From Sinohyriopsis cumingii (Eukaryota; Mollusca; Bivalvia; Unionida; Unionidae), in assembly GCA_028554795.2 (NCBI GenBank), contig CM068830.1, positions 51,036,355 to 51,100,354 of the forward strand: a stretch of 64,000 nucleotides of DNA, read 5' to 3'. Below the pieces are notes generated by a model. It had not been told where the DNA came from, made no database searches, and saw only the letters and a program-made list of their open reading frames with translations. Positions 57,166-64,000 of the stretch are shown piece after piece. Numbering within the stretch: position 1 is the first letter of the stretch; each line of letters starts with the position of its first letter. Made by a program: the position numbers and the translations under genes.

Positions 57166-57600
57166 CTAAGTAAAATAGTCCATACTTATTTATCTCCTTG
57201 TTGCAAAGTCAAATTTCTAATTGAGGGCACAATGGCACAATACACCTCAAATATTTGGCAGAAAAAAGACAATTTGATTTTCAGGGACACGTTCTCCGCA
57301 CCAAACCTAAAGTGGTTGTTGTGGATGCTGTTTTTGTAATTCTTGAGGAGAGGAACTATGAGAAGAAAACGTAGTGTTTAACGGCATGGTGGTAGCTTGT
57401 ATGTCTTTGTATAAATGATGACTTGTGAAGCTGCAGTCCTCGAATCGATTCTGGGTGGATATCCCATCCAACGAACTTTCTTTCTTGGAGTCGATGCCTT
57501 CCCACTTTACCTGTTCAACAATCGAGAATGTATTTGATACTGCACAAATCGTCTTCTTTCTTAGTCATTCTATACAAAGCAGCTTTGCCACCCTATAAAT
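57166..57600 (-). pseudogene. Probable continuation of the third viral remnant
   Basis: Minus-strand frames (AALYRMTKKEDDLCSIKYIL at about 57,590; FVGWDIHPESIRGLQLHK at about 57,470) look like protein and have less AT bias than the DNA to the right. No family is recognised. The boundary at about 57,600 coincides with the start of A-rich low-complexity DNA. Confidence 0.35.
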
Positions 57601-58110
57601 GAAAATTAAAATTAAGAAATAAAAATTAGAAACACAAATTTGAAAATTAAAAATGAAAACTAAATAAGGAAAATTGCAGAAAGAAATTAAAATGAATATT
57701 ATCAACGAAAGATGAAAACAGAATTAGAACTGAAAATTGGACAACCAAATTTAAAATGAAAATTGAAAATAAAATTTGAAAAGCTTTTTCAAAATACAAA
57801 ATTTAAAAGAAAAGAATCAAATTTGAAAATATTAAAATTAGCAATGAAAGTTGAATATGTAAATTTAAAACATCACATTTGAAAACGCTAAATTGAGAAT
57901 CAAAAATCAAAAACTAAATTTTAAATTAAGAAATGAAAGTTGAAAGACAATAATTTGAAAAGGAAAATTAAAAATTAAAATTAAAAATGAAAATAGAATT
58001 TTTGTTTTAAAAATGTAAATTGACAAAAAAATTAATTTTTGTTTTAAATAAATGACATTAAAAACTATTTGAAAATGAAATTTAAAATTAAAGTTGAAAA
58101 TACAAAATTA
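57600..58110. repeat. A-rich low-complexity tract (GAAAATTAAAA type)
   Basis: About 500 bp dominated by AAAATTGAAAATTAAAATGA-like words with no fixed period. The strand asymmetry (A on the plus strand) is strong. Confidence 0.85.
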
Positions 58111-59270
58111 ACTGGAAAATACTGAGATGGAAAACAAGTTTTGAACTGGTGCGAGCTTTATAACTTGTCTTAAAACAAAATGATCAATACACTCTATGAT
58201 GGCCAATAGGCAAAAGCACCGAATTTTCACCTTACTCTCTGGTGTGATATTATACAAGTAAATTTGGGGTATAACGGCTGTAAGCACTTGTACCCTTGTA
58301 TGTAAGTGTGTTTGTGATTTCATTCTCTTTTACATCCTAACCTCTTGCCTGATAACATATTTGTGTGTTTGTAAGTTTAGTTTGTGTGCATATTTGTTAA
58401 CCTTTTTGTCAGATAGTAAATAGGGGGTGATGGATAGTAAATAACTGTGCATTGGATAGTATGAAAATTAGATATTGGTCGCTAGAGTCATGTTCATGAT
58501 GCAGTGTAAATGTTGGATAGTAGATAACTGGATGTTTGATGGCAAATAATTGGGCATTGATCAAATTGGCGTGTTCAGGATATTGAGTCGGTCTCGAAAA
58601 TAATATAACTGTCAAGGATAGTAGATCACTGGACCATGGTCATTCCAAGCAGTATTGCTGGTATAGAGTGGGTGCTGGTTAGTAGGTAACTGGGTTTTGG
58701 ATAATAGATGACAGTCTTGGTTACTTCAAGCGGAACAATGGATAGTGTTTGTTATTTTAATCTTAAATTTCCCATTAGAGGGTACAGAGACCCATAATTT
58801 TAAATATATATGGATATTTTTATCTTTACATAATTATGATGTATTACCTACTTACTAGAATGAAGATATTCGTATATCACTTTCCGTGGACTAGACTTTT
58901 CGCATATCCTTTCTCTTTATATTATTTCTCGACATACAACCCTATTAACCTTTGTCCATTAACAGAATTGGCAATCTATCTAGTTGCACTAACTAAGTTT
59001 GTCATACATATCTAAAAGCCACAGAGACACGGCGGGATAAATAGAATATTTTGTCGCAGAATTGTAACCGAGTGGGTATTTGGACGAAATGAACAAGCCA
59101 AACACAATGTAAGAAAGATGGAAATTTATGAATGAGTTAATAATGATAAATATACGATGTAAAAATACAATTGAAAATAAACAAAACAAATATTGAATAA
59201 AATGAAGTGCAGATCCAAGAACCCTCATGGGCTGCACTTACCCCTTAAACAGTATGTTGTTCAACAAGAA
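58111..59270. other. Non-coding stretch
   Basis: Around 58,420-58,700 the words TGGATAGTA and TAACTGGGC recur irregularly (GGATAGTARATAACTGG-like), a degraded tandem array. No gene is seen. Confidence 0.5.
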
Positions 59271-59274
59271 CAAA

Positions 59275-59540
59275 ATTATAAAGATTCAAAAATAGTCTTT
59301 GAAACAACTTAAGATTCAAAATAATCTTTGACACAACTAAAGATTCAAAATAATCTTTGACACAACTAAAGATTCAAAACAATCTTTGAAACAACTAAAG
59401 ATTCAAAACAATCTTTGAAACAACTAAAGATTCACAATAATCTTTGACACAACTAAAGATTCAACACAATCTTATCATGACTAAGATTCACAATAATCTT
59501 ATCACGACTAAGATTCACAATAATGCTATCACAACAGACA
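59275..59540. repeat. Minisatellite, unit about 28 bp
   Basis: The unit ACAACTAAAGATTCAAAATA plus ATCTTTGA is repeated about nine times, the last copies shortened. It is followed to about 59,820 by CAGCTA/CAGACACAG-rich repeats. Confidence 0.9.
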
Positions 59541-61210
59541 GCGTTGTTCTGGAAGCTCCAGATGACTCCATGAAACTTTAGACGGCTTCGTACAGCATCG
59601 GACCGCTCTAGTTATATTCACTATAACATTTCATATACATTCACGGCTACAGACACGGTCAGCTACCATAATAGTCAGCTACTATAACAGTCAGCTACGA
59701 ACACAGTCAGAATCATCTTCCAATACAGAAACAGCTTCCAACACAGACACAGCTACTGCCAACACAGACACAGCTGCCAACACAGACACACAGACGCACA
59801 GACGCAGCTACAGATTCACATACACAGCTATAATAAAACCAAATGGGACATAAAAGTTTATGCATAATTTCTATATATATGATATTACTTTTAAAAATCT
59901 GCGTTGTAATAAACATTATTACGCGATAACACAGTACAAACCGAATAAGCTTCGCCTATCAAATAAATAGAATGTAAATTTAACACTTACCCCTATGGCT
60001 GGATAATAAAGGAGAGTGTATACTCCTTGACGTGATCCAAAAATGACCAGTGTGGTTTTTCGGGAATCGTCTTACTTAAATCCATAGGAGAGTGAGTACA
60101 AGTCGGGGTAGAATACCCGTGCACCTCATGTTAGTCATGATACCCGACACAAGTAATCTGTGGCTAGGTACATGATATACAGTCGCTTACCTGGAAAAAC
60201 ATATTCACCCTATATAACGTTGTACAACGAGAAATAGTCTAATTGTTTTTAAGACAAAACCAAGTTATTTCTTTACCTTATTCTGTGACATATTTAATAT
60301 AGGCCACGATGACAAACTTCGGCAAGGAAGTTAATTCTTCTGAAACAAATATGTTGGTTGCTTTCTAGCAGCACTACCTGCACATTATTGGTTATATGCC
60401 GAGAAAATGGACGTAAAGTCCCTTTCACACGAACACACAGAAGCAGCATGCAGACATCCATCTAGTTTGCACTTTAAAATTAATAAGTTTTTACCAGTAA
60501 TAAACATTGTATGAGCAAGTGATACACGATTTTTTTATTATTATATTTTTACAAGTTACTTTTATTATTAAAAAAACACTTGGTACTGGAATATACGTGC
60601 ACTATAGCTTCTGGGTAACATGTTCGTACCAATAGCAAATTAAAAAGTTTCACGCTAGAGGATCATTCATGTCTTCTTCAAAATCTCTACGGCGAACACC
60701 TACCAACACTTGGAGGGTATCGGGTGACACAAAATGTCATCGCTGGTCGGTGTCTGGTTTCTCCTTGGAAATCTGTGATCGTTTCAGTAGACGAATCAAA
60801 TTTAATTTCACTAGGTTATATCTCTTTCCATATATGTAAAGTACCCCTCGACTAACATAAAGTACTCATTCGGTTTTCAATCTGCGAATATCCTTTTATT
60901 CGGTGGTAAAGTTGCCATATTAATAATTCTACATTTTATCTTGTGATAGGTTAATCTCATTTGGCTATCTGTGTATATATTGTGGCGGGGTTGTAAATCA
61001 GTAGGAGTTAGAAGAGTGGACTGTATACATTCATGTTTGGCATCAACCATAGTGCCTAATCAAGGTGATTAATGATGCATAAACTGTATTTGTAATGATT
61101 TGTAATAATGGTCCTACTAGCTATCACTCTAAGTTTCCACCCAAAAAAATTTGGCTCCTTGGGTGAAGACTAATCTGCTTAAAATCACATCTCCACTGTC
61201 CTACGTGAAG
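59541..61210. other. Non-coding stretch
   Basis: The left part (59,640-59,830) has irregular ACAGACACAGCTAC words. The rest is unique DNA without recognised genes or elements. Confidence 0.45.
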
Positions 61211-61211
61211 A

Positions 61212-61448
61212 TTTGACGATAACCGCTTAGGGGTCATGCTCTGGTGACATTCGAATTAGCCAATGGGAATGCAGCTTTCAAAAATCTGAAAGTGAATCAA
61301 ATCGTTCGTTCACATTCATGCTTTCCATCTACACTGCTCAGTCTCCAAACACGAAGATATAAGACTTCATCCGATTGGTTGATAAAATTAGCGATTATGG
61401 TAATAACGTAGGTTACCAGAACATGACCCCTAAGCTGTCGCTGTCAAA
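61212..61448. mobile_element. Short inverted-repeat element (MITE candidate)
   Basis: The left arm contains GCTTAGGGGTCATGCTCTGG and the right arm its near reverse complement CCAGAACATGACCCCTAAGC. Outside these, TTTGAC and GTCAAA also pair, and a third inner pair (TTAGCCAATGGGA; TCCGATTGGTTGATAAA) is present. So most of the 237 bp is palindromic. No coding capacity. The superfamily is not assignable. Confidence 0.65.
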
Positions 61449-61459
61449 CATTCATTTAT

Positions 61460-61802
61460 AACAGTAAAGACAAGATGGGTGGGGGTGGGGGTGGGGGTAT
61501 ACAATGATTATCGTTTTGGTAAAATGTTTCATTTCTGGCGTTTTTAAAAAATATTTTTAGCACCTCATACTACCTCTGCATTGTTACCATATAATGGAAT
61601 GTTCTTGATTTATGTCCTTTGTGTGCTGTCACAGGAGCAAATAGTTCGTCTGAATTTAGTTTTCTCTAGGGCAGTTGATATTTACAGTGACTGCTGGAGA
61701 CTTCCAAAAGCTTCCTACAGACGAGCTATATTCGGCTTAATCTAAGAACAATATCTCTTGCATCTTCAAAGTCTTTTTAGCTCTGCTCCTTTGATTCAAA
61801 GA
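61460..61802. other. Non-coding stretch with a GGGGGT run
   Basis: A short (GGGGGT)n run lies at about 61,478-61,498. Nothing else is recognised. Confidence 0.5.
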
Positions 61803-61952
61803 CAGGCCAGGCCCAAGGGCATGGCGAACGAGGCAACTGCCTTGGGCCTCGCGCTTTCAGTAAATCAACTCCGCAATGCATTTTTTTTTTTGCTTGGGGC
61901 CCCGCGCTCATCGCTTGCTGCCTTGGGCCCCGCACATCCTAGGGCCAGGCCT
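61803..61952. mobile_element. GC-rich inverted-repeat element (MITE candidate)
   Basis: The left end CAGGCCAGGCCCAAGGGC pairs imperfectly with the right end CCTAGGGCCAGGCCT. Internal CCTTGGGCC words pair with each other as well. At 150 bp and high GC it stands out from its AT-rich surroundings. A 78-codon frame across it is only a by-product. Confidence 0.5.
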
Positions 61953-63590
61953 ATTAAAAGGTTGCAGACCTTGAAACATTTCCGTACAACCTAATATTGT
62001 GCAAGAGACGGAAGTTTGAAGTACTCGTAATTGAGATAAAACACGCTGATTTAATGAAGCTTGTCTTAAAATGTAGGAACCCAGTGCTCCAGCCACATGA
62101 ATCATGATGGTAGTTGTGGAGGGTATTGAAGATTGCTTTAAACTATGTCATTAAATCCTATTGCGACTTTTATGTTAGTAAAATTATTATGCAAGATACA
62201 GTAGTTGAGCAGATAAAAGTTCAGAACTAGTTATGTGTTAAGATCATGCTGTTAAGCCCAGAAGATGTTGCAAACAATCAAGAATAATGTGTATTCAGCT
62301 TAGTCTACAATGGAGTCTATAAAGGAGACTTAATGAAATTGAATATGCGCATATATGGTTTTTTATTCTGAAATATTTTATATCTGTTAGGCCTGGACAT
62401 ACACTAAATTTCTGCTTTCATGGAAAATACTGAATTCCTTTTAATGGGCAATTGAATATCATTAAACATTTAAGTCCAGTAACATTATTGTGGCTTGTGC
62501 ACATACAGAATTGTAACTTAATTTATAACCACAAAGCTGTATTTTGTGAACCAATTGTTAACGTATAGAAGAAAAAAAAAACCCAAGTTATATTTCAGAA
62601 TTATAATATTTACAATATTTTAACAGTGTAGACTACAAATTGTGAAATTTGTTTCTCTCGTTGTGGCCGGAATGTTAAAGTATTCAGTATAAATGTCAGT
62701 CTGTCCAACGCATAACTTGTCCCAAGGACTCTTCCTGGTATACAGGCAGAAACTGAATACCAAATATTTCAAAACGATTGGACATTAAGGCTGAGTAACA
62801 GGTGTCATTATAGGTAAAAGAACTTCATTTCACCTACTTTGGACATGGCTGCTTAAACGCATATAGAGGAATCTAACGTCACATATAGCCTGATACAATC
62901 CTTATGGCGTGGGCGTACACTCATGAATGCTAAATTTGTCTGTCTCATTTTAAAACTTGTAATTCTGAAGTGCCCCCCCCTTCTCTTTCTCTCTCTCTCT
63001 CTCTGATACCAATCGGTCCATAAACGAGTTTTCATTCCACTTTTTAAAACATCGCACAACTTCTCTAAAATCAATGTGAGTAGAATGATTTGTTATCATC
63101 CATGCATTCCAATTATGACCATAGTATGTACTAAGTTTCACAACAGTTCATTAAAATCTTTAGCTGCATTCAAAAATTGACATACCTTCCATCCAGCTCT
63201 AAATCAAAAAGGGAACAGAAAAAAATAAAATAGTAGAAGCACAACGATTTGCAGCGGCGGTTTTAGGGCTGTACGGGTCCAATGCTAGATGCGGACATTG
63301 GACCCCCAAAATCTAATTTCTATATCACAGAAGAATTTCTATGAAACGTACGATTTTGTTTTCAAAATCAAACTTAGTTTTAAAATAATCTGCTTAAATT
63401 ATAATCTGTTTTAAACAAACACTAAAATTTTCGCTCCACCGCTCCCAGCTTATGGGCACCTCAATAAGGGCGCTACTCAGATTTGTCAGTATGTGCATCT
63501 TCAGATGATGGCCGTTTTGTTTACCAAGTCTCGCGGAGAAACCGCGATACTTGTTGCACTAACAAAGTTTGTGTCATACATATTTAAAAA
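61953..63590. other. Non-coding stretch
   Basis: A (CT)n tract lies at about 62,980-63,004. A GC-richer segment at about 63,245-63,320 (GCAGCGGCGGTTTTAGGGC, later TTGGACCCCCAAAATC) may be a piece of a DNA transposon. No gene is seen. Confidence 0.45.
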
Positions 63591-63599
63591 GCACAAAAC

Positions 63600-63935
63600 A
63601 AACATTCTATAGCAAAGGAAAGGAATAAAACGATCGATTCAGGGCTCACATTGTCTAAAGCAAAAGAATAAAACTATTGATTCGGGGTTCACAGGGTCGA
63701 AAGCAAAGAAATAAAACGATCAATACGGGGCTCAAGGGTCGAAAGCAAAGGAATAAAACTATTGATTTGGGCCTCACGGGGTTTAAAGCAAAAGAATAAA
63801 ACGATCGATTCCCGCGGGATTCACAGAGTCGAAAGCAAAGGAATAAAACGATCGATTCGGGCTTCACAGGATCGAAAGCAAAGGAATAAAACGATCGATT
63901 TGGGGCTCATAGGGGCGAAAGCAAATGAACAGTTT
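63600..63935. repeat. Minisatellite, unit about 45 bp, about 7 copies
   Basis: The core AAAGCAAAGGAATAAAACGA is followed by TCGATTCGGGGCTCACAGGG. Many copies contain CGATCGAT. Short frames through it on both strands encode the repeat only. Confidence 0.9.
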
Positions 63936-64000
63936 GCATTTACGACAAAGTAGAGACCTATATATTTAAGGGTCGAAAGGTCAAAGTTCAAGATCACAGG

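Noticed and set aside
61758..61994. 78-codon frame across a GC-rich segment
   Set aside because: The GC-rich part is an inverted-repeat element and the frame is incidental.

Overview
The window looks like nuclear DNA of a marine invertebrate, most likely a mollusc (inference). It is AT-rich and full of minisatellites and microsatellites. It carries several copies of two tRNA-derived SINE families, small inverted-repeat DNA transposons and a broken LINE. I see no convincing intact host gene or exon set. The interest lies in three remnants of Maverick/Polinton or adintovirus-like elements, which are integrated double-stranded DNA viruses with adenovirus-like capsid genes.

Region 1 (about 800-8,570, minus strand) is a tightly packed block of virion genes. 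In transcription order it holds two coiled-coil proteins, a basic glycine-rich protein, the major capsid protein (MCP), a pX-like minor capsid protein, an adenain-type protease, a fibre-like protein with a phage tail-fibre motif and a separate head part, a two-transmembrane protein, and the C-terminal part of another virion-type protein. The block is decayed. A 653-bp transposon sits inside the MCP with a TAA target duplication, and several frames contain in-frame stops. In the protease a TGA lies where the catalytic cysteine is expected. Several start codons share the context ATAAAATG. Polymerase, integrase and packaging ATPase are not visible here.

Region 2 (about 8,570-35,850) is non-coding, with at least seven minisatellite arrays (periods about 30 to 75 bp), simple repeats and SINEs.

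Region 3 (about 35,860-43,660, mostly plus strand) is a second, independent element. It has a divergent TATA promoter, an N-terminal and exonuclease part of a family B DNA polymerase whose polymerase domain is gone, a clear BIR (IAP-type) zinc domain, an ORF with a Bcl-2 BH1-like NWGR motif, a short basic protein with a hydrophobic tail, a fragment of an F54H12.2-like capsid-type protein, and a protease with its catalytic residues intact. It ends in a large TA-rich microsatellite, followed at once by a 5'-truncated LINE of the RNase H-bearing (I-like) group at about 44,100-47,185.

Region 4 (about 47,190-53,130) is non-coding with nested SINEs. Region 5 (about 53,850-57,600, minus strand) is a third remnant, with an F54H12.2-like pseudogene, a second capsid-type pseudogene and a small Cys-containing protein, split by a SINE. 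Region 6 (57,600-64,000) is non-coding, with low-complexity DNA, two tandem arrays and two inverted-repeat elements.

All identifications were made by eye from translated motifs. Nothing was searched against a database.
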